Part shown: in pieces, positions 1 through 10,881 of the stretch
How the letters are laid out: every line of letters starts with the position of its first letter
Numbering within the stretch: the stretch's first letter is position 1
Assembly: GCA_032622095.1 (NCBI GenBank)
Contig: CP136066.1
Coordinates: 192,004,816 to 192,068,815, forward strand
Length of the DNA: 64,000 nucleotides
Source: Siphonodentalium dalli
Taxonomy: Eukaryota > Mollusca > Scaphopoda > Gadilida > Siphonodentaliidae
Direction of reading: 5' to 3'
Translations under genes and position numbers: made by a program
The notes under the pieces: model-generated
The model's input: the letters and a program-made list of their open reading frames with translations, nothing else
Databases searched by the model: none
What the model was told of the DNA's origin: nothing

Positions 1-629
1 GGTGATCTCCTGGTTTATATTTTCAATTTCAGGCTTCAATAAGCAGTAACTGTTAGCTACTCACAGTAATCTGAGTCCGTCGCTAGACCTTTTAGTAGAA
101 ATACTCAATCGGTACCGATATGCAAGAACGTATTATATGGTGATGGTTGATAGCGCCTGAAGGTGGCGACTTTACTATTCTCTCCACATACCATGCTGGT
201 CCCTATTAAAATATTTTTATATCACAATCGAGCTGGCACAAGTCCATATACTTAACGTGCTTGAACATATATTTCGGTTTTATATAGTGAATGATATGTT
301 CTCACCGAAAGCCCATGCATGATACTGATATGCATATGTGTCATTCTTACACGCTGGTATATATTGCTAATTGTTTTATTCCGTCATTGGCCGCCGTCTC
401 GATTATATCGTTCTCCTGTGGTGGACATGTTATTTGACGTATAAAAATATAATGTTTGGCGAATTTTTACGCCGCTTATTTGGACAATAATTGTTATATG
501 AACTCGCATTTTGAGTCAATGTGGTAAGACAACTAATAGGAATGTGTCATAACATTTCGATTATTTATTTGGAAGAAGCAAATTAGTCTACTACATTCAC
601 CTTCTACATAAATTGGTGAAAGAGGGTAA
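1..629. other. Non-coding stretch
   Basis: AT-rich sequence with no open frame of note, no splice-bounded exon and no repeat I could delimit. Confidence 0.5.
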
Positions 630-639
630 CATTTGCGTA

Positions 640-1215
640 TTATCGTATTTTGGCCGCCATCTTGGAAGCCATCTTGGATTATGTTGACAGTTTCTGGATC
701 CAGTTAGATGTAAATACCTAATGTAATGATCCTACTCATTTCCATCACCAATTAATTATAATTTTCTATAAGGAAATAGAAAATAAATAAAAGTATATTT
801 TGGCGAAAATCCATATAACTTCCTTTAAATCATCGCATTTGGAGAAGGCAATCAAGGTTATGATCCAAGAAATCAACTAATGTGATGCCTAAGTGATTTG
901 TTATCAAGATTGAAGAGAAGTATTTTCCCTAATCGTCACCAGTTCGATACAATCGAAAATGATATAGGCGACATGTATGGACAATCATAAATTTTCTCAC
1001 TTCCGGTCACCATTTTGGCGGCCATCTTTGATCGAGAGGACAATTTTTTATATTTAATTATAGCATGGCGTCACACCATACACTTGACACAAAGATTGTC
1101 ATATATTTTATATCGCAATTATATTGTTATCATGAAATTCAAAAATAGCGAACTTAAGAAAATCAGCATGGTGGCCATCTTTGTGACGTCATCAGACCAC
1201 CCAGTCGCGACCTCA
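640..1215. repeat. Degenerate repeat with GGCCGCCATCTTGG-like motifs
   Basis: Two loosely similar stretches each carry a GGC(G/C)GCCATCTT motif (about 651 and 1017) followed by AT-rich sequence, with further CCATCTT copies near 670 and 1170. The motif is the reverse complement of the CCAAGATGGC core in the array at 55.85-56.93 kb, so both may belong to one satellite lineage. The open frame at 1015-1224 lies inside this repeat and is not considered a gene. Confidence 0.4.
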
Positions 1216-2827
1216 GGGGTCTAACACATTTTTTTTCCGAAGTAGAGACCCTATACTGGCTCGTGAACGCGGTCTCTATATTTACTTGCGCCAGTCTATG
1301 CTGGACGCAAGTGATGTTTTCGGTCCGGATCTCTGTTTATGTGTCTGTCCTTCCGCGAACATGTTACGTCATACCGGAAGTACATACTGTAAATAATGCA
1401 CATGCTAAATACTTAATTTGCATCGTTATCTGGTTTTATTTTGGTAACAAATCGTGAATAAATGAACAATATTGAATGATTTATTTCTGGAAACCGATCA
1501 AGACGTCATGACGTCACGACGCACATCAGGACGTCACGAGCTACGTGGCGCGCAAAACACCAACCATGATTGCGTCGATGTCCAGACAGCTGAGACTCGT
1601 ATTACACGGACTGGCTAAACCATTCCATCTGCCAACAACTTCGTTGTTTTATTATTATAAATATATATATATACTGCATGAAAACAAAAGTGGGCAATAG
1701 TACTGCCCATCAGAAGCCTATTTTATGTAACTTGAAACTCGACGAAATGAGTTGAGATCAAGTCTAAAAAATGCGTGCGGAATCTTTCTTTTTTCGCAGA
1801 GACAGTGAGGTGCGAACATATTTCTAGAAAGTTCAAAACATTTTCGAAAGATCCTGGTGCATATAAAGCATGTCCGGCCAAACAGCCGAGAGCGTTGTTC
1901 AATTGAAAAACAATTGCACTCAAAAATGTGAATGTGGAAACGTGGATTATTAAAATGCCTTACTAATTAATTGGGAAAACAAGCTTTCTCATTCTCAACG
2001 CAATAGGCATTTTGATGATATGTTCCCGAAGATTGTAGATCAGTCGCTAATGGGGTAATGTTCTCATTGACACACTGTTGATCAAAAACTAGCCAACGGT
2101 CGCGTGTCTTTTAATTAATTGTGTCGGTATTTGTAATTATGTCGTTCTAGTCACACTAGTAATTTAACCCAATTGGTATATAATATAGCATCATCGGCAA
2201 CCAATCGTCTTCACATCCTTTATATCAAAGACGTCTATATTGTTCTATAAATATGTCAAACAACTCATACGTATTACTAAGGCTAGCATTAGTGTAATAG
2301 ATCAACTTGAGATAACAGGTATTCTGTCCGTACACACACCTATTTCAGCGATGGATGAACTGAGATTTGATATCTAGAGTTTTGTTATCGATCTCTCTCA
2401 AACGAGGGGCCAGCACCCGTGGTTCAAACTGTTGTTGGTAAGACACCACAAAACATGCCAAATTTATGATGGGCGCAAGTATAGGCAGCTCCAGTTAGTG
2501 CATTCTAGTTGTTCATGATTTTCCCACGAGAGCCCAAAATCGGACATAAGCGACTCTACTAGAAGCTAAAATGGCCGCTTTATTCCGAAGTCGCACTAGG
2601 ACACTATATAATCACAGTTTGTTTTATATTATTTATCGTAGTTATTTCAAATCATGTAGATATTTTAGAGGGACACCAAAACTGTTTTATTTATTTTTCA
2701 ATAGCAGAATGATATGATATTCTTTGGTATATATATATGTCTACATATGGTTTATGTTTATGTGTCATGTTGGTCTTTTACGTTTCTTCAACAAAACAGA
2801 GCAGAACACCATGTTATATAAGAATTA
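1216..2827. other. Non-coding stretch
   Basis: No coding evidence. It contains a GACGTCA cluster near 1503-1538, listed separately, and otherwise only unique-looking AT-rich DNA. Confidence 0.5.
1501..1541. promoter_or_regulatory. Cluster of GACGTCA (CRE/ATF-like) sites
   Basis: Three GACGTCA copies occur within about 40 bases, one as the full palindrome TGACGTCA; another GACGTCA is at about 1187. TGACGTCA is the consensus for CREB/ATF bZIP factors. There is no recognised gene next to it, so a regulatory role is only inferred. Confidence 0.3.
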
Positions 2828-2893
2828 ATATTATTATTATTATTATTATGTTGTTGTTGTTATTATTGTTGTTGTTGTTGTTGTTGTTGTTGT
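2828..2893. repeat. Compound ATT/GTT microsatellite
   Basis: A run of TTA triplets changes into a long run of TTG triplets. It is a simple trinucleotide microsatellite. Confidence 0.95.
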
Positions 2894-3478
2894 AACTGAA
2901 GTTCTGGAACCATGAGCAAATATTTAAAATAGTATAGTATTACAGTATGTAAAGAGTGTGCGACAAGCAAACACTCAGCTGGAGAGTACTAAAGGGCTGA
3001 CCACGAATCACCGGGAAGAACTGAGAATCACCTGAAAAACATCGACAAATACTAAAAATATTTTACGCTATTTAGATTTATTTTATAACAGTATTGACTA
3101 TAGATATTGATGCCTTGACTTAATACAACTTTTTGTGGCCGCGAAAGTGACATTTTTTGGAAATTATAGACCTATAAAATGTCATTTCCGTTGCATGGGG
3201 GTGATTATCGGTGATCGATGGTGTGTCGCGGTGATTCATGGTCATATATAGTGACTCTGGATTGAATAAAACTGCCATAACCATATGGAATACACCATAG
3301 CGTTCGCCAATCCTCGCCAATCAAGCTGTCAGCGTTTCAGTGGGTCAACACGAATCTCTCCCCCAAAAAATGCCACGGTGTTGAGTGTTTTGCTTACCGC
3401 ACACACTTTACATACTATATATCAACTTATCCACTTATCCACGAGAGGGCTTCATTTTTCTATGGTTTATATTTACAG
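2894..3478. other. Sequence upstream of the IgGFc-like exon, probably intron
   Basis: No convincing first exon or signal-peptide exon is visible. The 3' end is a good splice acceptor, a pyrimidine-rich stretch ending in TTTACAG at 3478. The stretch is therefore best read as intron plus unknown sequence. Confidence 0.4.
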
Positions 3479-4725
3479 GACGCGTGCATTGGAATAGACG
3501 CTACTATCTAGTGGGGTTTTTCCCTCGCGTTGACGACAACAAAGTACAGTATGTGTTCATCGTATCCACACTCTGCTCCCACAACGTAACAGTGACGATA
3601 ACAACACCAACGTTTCAACCATCCTTCGAACAACGCATGGAGGTCTCGAGCCGACATTATGCCGAAATCGTGATTGCACCTGAACTGGTACCGCTGATAA
3701 ACCAGACAGATTCGAAGGGGATTCTCATCGAGGCTTCGGACTCTATATCTGTGTACGGGGGTTCAAATACCGACTTCACCTCAGCTGTGTACACTGCTAT
3801 TCCACTCAGAGAATTGGGTACCAGATATTATGTGAGCATATGGGGATTTGCAGATAACAAGGCGACATACCATAATGGGCGTTTCATGATTATCTCGGGA
3901 AAAGTCCCTACCAGCGTTATGATACGTTTCCCAAAACACATGTCAGGATCAGTATATATTGGCAGTCAAGAGTATTTTGCAACTAATAACGCCACCGTGG
4001 AATTGAATGCATTCAGCGTGTTCGTTCTCAACAGTCCTACGACCAACATGGCCGGGACGTTCATAAAGTCGGAGGAGAAGGTAGCTGTCATCAGCGGGGA
4101 TCAATGTGCTGTCATAAGTTCATCATATTGCGACGTAGTTGCAGACCAACTGATGAGCCAGAAACGATGGGCGAAGGAATACTTCACGATCCATTACCCA
4201 GGAAGCAATGCGGTAGATTATTTCCAGGTAATATCGTCCGCTCGTGATACTGATGTATATGTGGACGGGTCTATTGTGAGAACTTTGGTGAATCGTGGAT
4301 CAGTTTACACTGTGAATCTCACAGGGTACAGCACCATCAGTTCAAACAAAAGGATCATGGTAACCATGTTTTCGTCTGGACGTGTGGGTAGTTTCGGAGA
4401 TCCAGTCATGCTGTCTCTCATTGGCAGAGGAAAATTCAAAAATAAATTCGTTTTCAGAACCCTGGATTGGTCAGAAGAAATTGATTCATCTAGTTATGTA
4501 GTGGTTGTCGCAGAAGCGGACCACATGTCTGGATTGAGGCTCGATTGCCAACCAATCAGTATCTTGAACATGACTAGAATCAGCGGAACGGACAATATGG
4601 CTTGCATCGATATTAGTCTTGAACCGGGGACACATACAATCGAACATATTGATGTGGATGTCAAATTCGGTGCTTATTTATTCCACGCTGCACCACACAG
4701 CGGAAAGGCTGTTTATCTCACATGA
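3479..4725 (+). CDS. IgGFc-binding-protein-like domain, large terminal exon (partial gene)
   Basis: An open frame of about 415 codons resembling the IgGFc-binding N-terminal domain, found in secreted mucin-associated proteins and widely expanded in molluscs. The opening GFFPRVDDNK stretch followed by YVFIVSTLCSHNVTVTI, and the later repeated beta-strand-like units with VSIWG and SVYIGSQEY, fit the family. Several N-glycosylation sequons (NQT, NAT, NLT, NMT) suggest a secreted or lumenal product. The frame runs back to 3385, but an acceptor TTTACAG ends at 3478, so I start the exon at 3479; the upstream residues are hydrophobic intron translation. Stop is TGA at 4723-4725. The first exon, expected to encode a signal peptide, was not found. 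Ligand unknown; immune or mucus role is inference from the family. Confidence 0.8.
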
Positions 4726-5641
4726 TGATCGAACAGCAATGATGGTCCACCTCCATCATTTGTAGCTGCGGTCCGATGATCGGATACAAACATATCCACG
4801 ACAAAAATTATATTTCACCTCAAACATTAGAGCTATAAACCTGATATCATACACAAATATCCATGAAAAATTTAGTTTGAGAAGGAGTTTTGCGTGCATC
4901 AAGACAAGTCGAGAGAGGATTTTGTATAGTTGTTTCTCACACACTTTTAACATTTACATGTATCCGTGTTCCACCTAGCTGGCTCAAACTCAAATGTAAT
5001 TAGTAATCTAATATCAATATTATAATCCGTTTTAACGCTCCCAAATTACTATTTCTTTGACTTCGGGGGTAAAAAATATTTTATTCGAGTCGAGGAACCC
5101 ACCTATCAAAGCTCAGAGTGATCAGATATCTAATTTTGAAGTTTGTTATTTCTCGAGATGTGCAATTATTTGTGGCCCATAAAAACATCGTCAAACGGAC
5201 GGTCTCGGACAAGATTGCTGATAATGATGGATAACTCTAAAATCAGGTGTTAATACGGCCAAATTTCGTGATACTCAAGTGATAATACAACCATATTTCG
5301 TTCCGCAAAGTGTTGTTAAATAACACGTTTTTGGAAATTTGATACCATAGTTGACAATGGTTAGCATTATTTTGTTGCAATTATCGATTCTGATAACAAA
5401 GGCGTATTTTGAAGAAATGTTGTTGTTGTACCTTGATGATATGGGACCGTCTGGTCGTATTGAGTACCTTTAACATAAACAAAAACGTCTACTTGGTTCG
5501 CGTAAATCTTGTAGCTCAGAGTTGGGATGACAATGTCGCGTACCGTGCATACCGTGCCGTTACGGCAAGTTTCAGAGCAATTTTACTAAATATACATTGA
5601 CGAGTAACCTGATTAGTGTATCTGGCAATTTTTTGCGAAAA
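4726..5641. other. 3' flank of IgGFc-like exon, non-coding
   Basis: About 60 bases just after the stop codon are duplicated at about 6015-6080. Beyond that I see only AT-rich non-coding sequence and no clear AATAAA signal close to the stop. Confidence 0.5.
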
Positions 5642-5829
5642 CCCCTGTGCCAATTCATTCTCTTAAATATGCGAGTCGACCATAGGTCGCCTCGCATATA
5701 TAAGAGAATACATTGGCCTAACAAATATTATTTTTTATATTTGTTAAAAAAATGTAAGAACAAAAAATGAAAAAAATGATAAAATTGTTAAAGAATATAT
5801 TTAAAAAGATGATAAAAATTGTTTTAGAA

Positions 5830-5862
<33 letters not shown>
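5642..5862. mobile_element. Truncated copy of double-hairpin element (one hairpin)
   Basis: Starts CCCCTGTGCCAATTCATTC and folds to 5718 as an approximately 75-bp near-perfect hairpin around CCATAGG. It is followed by AT-rich sequence containing AAAATTGTTAAAGAAT, which is also present inside the copies at 10.2 and 15.5 kb. The second hairpin is missing; the copy ends in a 28-A run at 5833-5860. It lies between the IgGFc-like exon and the decayed duplicate of its 3' end. Confidence 0.8.
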
Positions 5863-5863
<1 letters not shown>

Positions 5864-5887
5864 GGTTGTTTCTACGTGTTGATGTGT

Positions 5888-6080
5888 GCTTTTCCAGAAC
5901 CAATCTCATTCTGGAACATAAACACAATCAGCGGAACGGAGAACATGGTTTGTGTCGATAATGTGATTGCGACACATACTATTCCACATATGGGTGTGGA
6001 AGTCAAAGCATACAACATCGATGGTCCACATATTCCATCATTGGTAACTACAATCCGATGAATGAATACACAAATACACA
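5888..6080 (+). pseudogene. Decayed duplicate of the 3' end of the IgGFc-like gene
   Basis: Translation gives ISGTENMVCVD and THTIPHMGVEVK, matching ISGTDNMACID and THTIEHIDVDVK near the C-terminus of the exon at 3479-4725. DNA similarity continues past the parental stop codon: GATGGTCCAC and CAATCCGATGA-like sequences here match 4740-4780. The duplication therefore carried genomic 3' flank, not only coding sequence. A deletion removed the segment corresponding to about 4665-4738. There is no acceptor or upstream domain, so it is a fragment rather than a gene. Confidence 0.75.
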
Positions 6081-6125
6081 GAAAACATATAGTTTCCGGG
6101 TGCTTTTTATGCAGATATATCTCAT

Positions 6126-6156
6126 GTATGTATGTTTGTTTGTTTGTCTGTCTGTC
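6126..6156. repeat. Short TGTT/TGTC microsatellite
   Basis: Tandem ATGT, TTTG and TCTG tetranucleotides immediately before the tandem array. Confidence 0.7.
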
Positions 6157-6246
6157 ATTTATACAAATCTACGATTCTCGACCGATCGGGACGAAACTTG
6201 GTACGTGTGTGTAGTTTGACCAGGCGGTGAACGTTGTCGTATTGTC

Positions 6247-6555
6247 GAGCCCGTGCGGCGCCCGCTTCGCGCATGCGCAGACGAGATCTCGGAAACGGGT
6301 GGAGCTATCGACTTGAAATTTGCTATGTGAATGTATCTTGCCCCGGATACGAATTTTATTGGGTCGCCGAGCCCGTGCGACACCAGCTTCGCGCATGCGC
6401 AGACGAGATCTCGGAAACGGGTGGAGCTATCGACTTGAAATTTGCTATGTGAATGTATCTTGCCAAGAATTTTATCGGGTCCCCGTGCGACTGCATGCGC
6501 AGACCAGATCTCGGAAATTTTGTATGTGAATGTACCCGTGCGACGCCAGCTTCGC
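6247..6555. repeat. Tandem repeat, about 122-bp unit
   Basis: Units begin GAGCCCGTGCG and contain GCATGCGCAGACGAGATCTC and GACTTGAAATTTGC. The first two units, 6247-6368 and 6369 to about 6484, are nearly identical; a third is internally deleted and a fourth is cut short. The overlapping open frames on both strands are products of the repetition. Confidence 0.9.
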
Positions 6556-6699
6556 ACAGTCCTCGATACATGCACGAAAAGACACAAGACTTTATGTTAT
6601 CAGAACATTTCATCAACATTTGTGCATGATATAGACGCTCTTTATTATTTCCATATCAGGAATCCGTTCACAGATAACGCTCTTAATATGTTAGTCAGG

Positions 6700-7366
6700 A
6701 GTTTTATCCCCGATTTCGATGAAACTTGGTATGTGGGGGTATTTTCGGCCGGGGAGTGGCATAGGCCTATTAATTTGCCCGTACGACGTGACCTTGGCCT
6801 TGAAATCGGGTAACTTCAAGGTCAAACGCCCGAATATCACGGGATTTCGATGAAACTTGGTATGTGGGGTTACATTCGGCCGGGGAGTGGCATAAACCTA
6901 TTAATTTGCCCGTGCGACGTGACTTTGACCTTGAAGTCGGGTCATTTCAAGGTCAAACGCCCGAATATCACGGGATTTCGATGAAACTTGGTATGTAGGG
7001 GTACTTTCGTATGGGGAGTCTCATAAGCATATTCATTTGCCCGTGCGACGTGACATTGACCTTGAAATCGGGTCAATTCAAGGTCAAATCGCCAATTTTG
7101 ATGGGATTTCGACGAAATTTTATACATAGGGTTACTTTTGTCCACTGAGTGTTTTGGACGGGTCAAATCGTGACCCCGATCTGACCTTGACCTTCATAAT
7201 GATCAATTCAAGGTCAAATCGGGTAAAACCGGATGGATTTCGACGGGCACGTTTGTCGGGTACTTTTGTCCGGGCAGTGTTTTGGACTGGTCAAAACTCC
7301 ACTTGACCTTGACCTTCAAAATGGACAATTCAAGGTCAAAGCCCGGACGAAGTCGGGTCACCTTCT
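6700..7366. repeat. Tandem repeat, about 130-bp unit with TCAAGGTCA motifs
   Basis: About five units start at ATTTCGATGAAACTTGGTA or a variant (about 6712, 6843, 6974, 7105, 7234). Each holds TGACCTTGA or a close variant and, downstream, TCAAGGTCA, so each unit has an inverted pair. Divergence increases toward the 3' units. It begins with the same GACGAAACTTGGTA phrase that precedes the 6247 array, so the two arrays form one block. Confidence 0.9.
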
Positions 7367-7367
7367 A

Positions 7368-7368
<1 letters not shown>

Positions 7369-7403
<35 letters not shown>
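7369..7403. repeat. (TA)n microsatellite
   Basis: About 17 uninterrupted TA dinucleotides ending the tandem block. Confidence 0.97.
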
Positions 7404-7406
<3 letters not shown>

Positions 7407-7542
7407 GTGTTATAGTGGACAAATTCATATGTAGTTCAACATTTTTTAACATTGTAGGAAACTGACGTTGAATGTTTTAGTATCAGAAAATTCTTACGAT
7501 ACATTTTATAAATGTGTTCACTGATTGCTAATGTATTCTGTG

Positions 7543-7768
7543 CCATTCCATTAGATTTTGGCAGACACTATTGTTCCCATTGTTTGTGCGAACCATTCCA
7601 TTATATTTTGACAGACACAATTGTTCCCATTGTCTGTGTGAACCATTCCATTATACCCATTGTTTGTGTGAACCATTCCATTATATTTTGGCAGACACCA
7701 GTGTTCCCATTGTTTGTGTGAACCATTCCATTATATTATGGCAGACACCATTGTTCCCATGTTTGCTC
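7543..7768. repeat. Tandem repeat, 50-bp unit, about 4.5 copies
   Basis: Units start at 7543, 7593, 7643 (a 30-bp deleted unit), 7673 and 7723, each opening CCATTCCATTA and containing GTTCCCATTG. Open frames here are repeat translation. Confidence 0.93.
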
Positions 7769-7969
7769 AGCCTGTATTACCGAACATCAGTACGTTATGG
7801 TTTTATAATATAATTTGTTTTATGGTTATAATTGGAGTAGAATAGCCTCATTTTGAGTCCATGGCAAACTTAAACGGACATGGCTCATTCGAATCTCCAT
7901 TTTTTTGCTACGTAAATTTGGAGCGACGGATACGATAGGTCGATAAATAAACGAACTATTGATATACCG

Positions 7970-8285
7970 GCTTCATATGCCTTGAAAAACACTTGCCAAA
8001 GTCACAGCAAACACTCTTTATTGCTAACATATCAGAAATAGACTACCACGGAACTCTCTCTTTTTCTGTTCCATTCGTGCAAATGGCTGTTTTGTGTTTT
8101 GGACCCAAACACCGTATTCACAGTTGTATTTGTCATTACTTCAATGCGTGTTTTTTGGGGTTACATAATTCTCGTAGAAAGGTAGTTCAGATATTTATCG
8201 ACCTATTTCGGTACTGAGTAAAATTTAAAGGTGAATAATATTGGGTGTATTTTTGGAGCGCAAACCGCCATGTTTCTTTAAATGA
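7970..8285 (+). repeat. Dispersed repeat family A, copy 1
   Basis: Shares a long colinear similarity with 14545-14875 (same strand) and 23215-23535 (opposite strand). Shared pieces include the ACTCTTTATTGCTAACATAT region, the TTACTTCAATGCGTGTTTTT region, the GTAGTTCAGATATTTATCGA region and the terminal GGAGCGCAAACCGCCATGT. I recognise no protein product; it behaves like a non-autonomous interspersed element of several hundred bases. Confidence 0.75.
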
Positions 8286-8483
8286 GAGTGTTTTAGTGCC
8301 AATATCGACTCACAATAACTTAATATAAGTTCATTATGGGCGCAAAATAACACGAATAAACCAACTCACGACATACCAGATGTGCGTTCTTTAAAATGTG
8401 TTTTCACTGTGGCCCGCGCCATCCAACGGAATAACGGGTATAAGTCTACTATTGGCTTATTTCAGAATCAAATTATCCAAAAT

Positions 8484-8640
8484 GAACCTATGTGCATAGT
8501 ATAGGTCGGTTACGAACCTATGTGCATAGTATAGGTCGGTTACGAACCTATGTGCATAGTATAGGTCGGTTACGAACCTATGTGCATAGTATAGGTCGGT
8601 TACGAACCTATGTGCATATTATAGGTCGGTTACGAACCTA
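8484..8640. repeat. Minisatellite, exact 30-bp unit, 5 copies
   Basis: Five copies of a unit starting GAACCTATGTGCATAGTATA begin at 8484, 8514, 8544, 8574 and 8604. The last has one change (CATATT for CATAGT), followed by a partial sixth. Because 30 is a multiple of 3, the repeat keeps a frame open, but this is not a gene. Confidence 0.97.
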
Positions 8641-8772
8641 TTCACGCGAGGATATGTTGGAGTTTATGCAATAAAGGTCTTAGGACTCATGCTATACCAG
8701 TTATTTCAAAAACACAAATAAACCAATATCGGCATTATTTGAATATGAATTACGCTCCATGTGGACATAAAT

Positions 8773-8900
8773 CGACTTACCAGATATACGCTCTTGATAT
8801 GTTTTCACTCTGGCCCATAGTTAACTCTTACCCGTAATTCCGTTGGATGCCGTGGACCACAGTGAAAACACATTATAAAGAGCATACATCTGGTAAGTCG
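8773..8900. repeat. 128-bp inverted repeat (hairpin)
   Basis: Begins CGACTTACCAGAT and ends ATCTGGTAAGTCG. The arms of about 45-50 bases pair with few mismatches. The arm sequence recurs singly at about 8370, 14005 and 14345, so this hairpin looks like two family-B ends joined head to head. Confidence 0.85.
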
Positions 8901-9130
8901 TGACTTTCGTTTATTCGTGCTATTTCCAGCCTGTTTTCATGAAAAAGCACAATACGGGCTTATTTCATATTGAATAGTCAAATATAGGGCTGTTTTAGTA
9001 ACCAGCGTTTAGGCCTATTTGAGCGTATTTGAGTTTTCAAATAATGCCAATATGAGCTTATTTCGCGCATTTATAACATACACCGGTATTGTTCTTATTT
9101 GCACGAGAACAGGCTGAATGTGAACCAATC

Positions 9131-10146
9131 TGCACGAGAACATGTTGTTTCATCCATAGGAACAAGATCGGGATGTGGTTTTATTGCAGTGCTCACGCGT
9201 TGTCTGACGTTGTCCATAATTTTGTATACATATTATTAATTTTCTATGTTAAGTAATAGTTTTTTCAATAAACTGATTCTGATGAACGTGATATTTTCCC
9301 CACATCCACTGATTCATATGTATAATCTGTTTGCGTTTTCTTATTCAAACTTTGTGATTACTTATATATGCCCCGCTTTTCTATGAAGAAGGCAAAGCTG
9401 TGTAAACTGTGTAGAATAGCAACGATGCTTGACGTGAACCATTGGTGGAACTACGGTCAAACGTATGATAGCAACCACAGTCAAAGTTACATGTGACTAC
9501 AGACCCACATATAAATAGTGGGTTGATCGCTTGTCGTAGACTTTCTATTTGCCGAAGCGTGGGATTGCAATCGGTACCGCCAATCAGAACTCAATATGAT
9601 TAGCCTCAAGATAAAAGTGTCCAATCGGCTTGATTAACGTAAAGTGGTGTGCATTAATCGATAATAACGACAACGAGCCTATTTGAATGGAAATTTATAA
9701 ACGAGAAGCACTCATACCTGTAAAGTGTGTGGGGATAAGTTTGTTGTCAATTGCGATAGTTGTTTTGTTTGCGTTTTTATAACATTAAATCACAAAAACA
9801 AACCATATACATGTAATTCGACGGTCCAGCAAAACCCCGGTTATGGAGGCTAGATCTGAGATGACGAATCCGTCGTTTCCGTACCGCGGATTACATGGGT
9901 GGAGCTGTACATAATATCGATTGGCAGTCCATGAGATGAGAGTGGCGACTTGCACATGTCACATTTATTCATTCTCGAATGAATTTGTGAGTGCTTGTTC
10001 GCGATAATTGAGGGCTAAACATATTGAGTGAAAACAATAATTCTACTGACCTGCTTGTGGTCCGCCTGGTAACTGGTAGTTTGATTGAATGCTCATCTCA
10101 TAGAATCTGCTAGCCACTGAACTACCAGAAACGCCCACTTAGACGT
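9131..10146. other. Non-coding stretch
   Basis: No open frame, exon or delimited repeat. An AATAAA occurs near 9268 without an associated gene. Confidence 0.4.
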
Positions 10147-10150
10147 TTAA

Positions 10151-10544
10151 CCCTTTACCCAACAGAAGGGCCCTGTGCCAATGCATTCTCTTATATATGC
10201 GAGTCGACCATAGGTCGCCTCGCATATATAAGAGAATGCATTGGCTTAACACATTAAAAATTATAAAATTGTTAAAGAATGTAAGAAAAAATGCTAAAAA
10301 GTGTTAAAAAAAGATTTTTTTTTAGGCCAATGCATTCTCTTATATATGCAAGGAGACCTATGGTCGACTCGCGTATATAAGAGAATGCATTGGCACAGGG
10401 CATAACTGTAACTATCACAATGTGGTCAAGGAGCCGGTTCCAATGATATCCATGTTTGTATGGTTCTATTGAGACAGACCGAAGATATTTTAGGCTGTTG
10501 AAGCTTTTATTTGGCCGGTTTTGGCCGGTTTGTTGGGTAGAGGG
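10151..10544. mobile_element. piggyBac-like non-autonomous element carrying two hairpins
   Basis: Bounded by TTAA at 10147-10150 and TTAA at 10545-10548, as in piggyBac-type insertions. The left end CCCTTTACCCAACA matches the reverse complement of the right end, CCCTCTACCCAACA, at 13 of 14 bases. Inside are two near-perfect hairpins, 10171-10245 and 10325-10400, in opposite orientation, so they also form a larger inverted repeat beginning CCCTGTGCCAATGC. The right side contains TTGGCCGG repeats. The element has no open frame of transposase size, so mobilisation would need a transposase in trans. A related copy lies at 23542-23899. Confidence 0.85.
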
Positions 10545-10881
10545 TTAAACTGAGATGACGAATCCGACCATAACATCGGTATGACTCTGAGTGTATGTTT
10601 ACACAGACCGCCAACAAACATGCATGAAAACACAGCGATGGTCCATTTAAACCCTATGCTGACAATGAACATATTTTTGGAAATAAAAATAGAATATGGG
10701 AATGGTTTTGTTTTTCAGACAGTTGCTAAGGTTATCTGAAAGTTGTGAGTGGTGTGATTGTGATGGTGGCGCACGTGCATGATATGTTGATTGATGTTGG
10801 TATATTTCTCTTGACTTGCCTCGAATGTCAATACTTTCAGGAGATTCATGGCGGTAACTGCGCTGGTGCAGTGTTAAAGAG

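Larger units (their letters stand above)
8286..9130. repeat. Dispersed repeat family B, copy 1
   Basis: Composite sequence with the phrases ACTTACCAGAT, TTTTCACTGTGGCCC and AATACGGGCTTATTTC, all of which recur at 13620-14480. It contains a 30-bp minisatellite and a 128-bp hairpin, listed separately. No coding signal. Confidence 0.65.

Noticed and set aside
2401-2460. GTGGTTCAAACTG resembling a tRNA B box
   Set aside because: No matching A box or cloverleaf arms at the right distance, so neither a tRNA nor a tRNA-derived SINE is supported.
6159-6587. 142-codon minus-strand frame and several overlapping frames
   Set aside because: They lie within the 122-bp tandem array and repeat the same peptide; both strands are open because of the unit length.
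6247-8640. Regularly spaced repeats considered as a CRISPR array
   Set aside because: Units are contiguous or diverged without unique spacers, and the surroundings are eukaryotic.
8492-8674. Repetitive peptide frame over the 30-bp minisatellite
   Set aside because: The unit length is a multiple of three, so any open frame persists; no start context or family.
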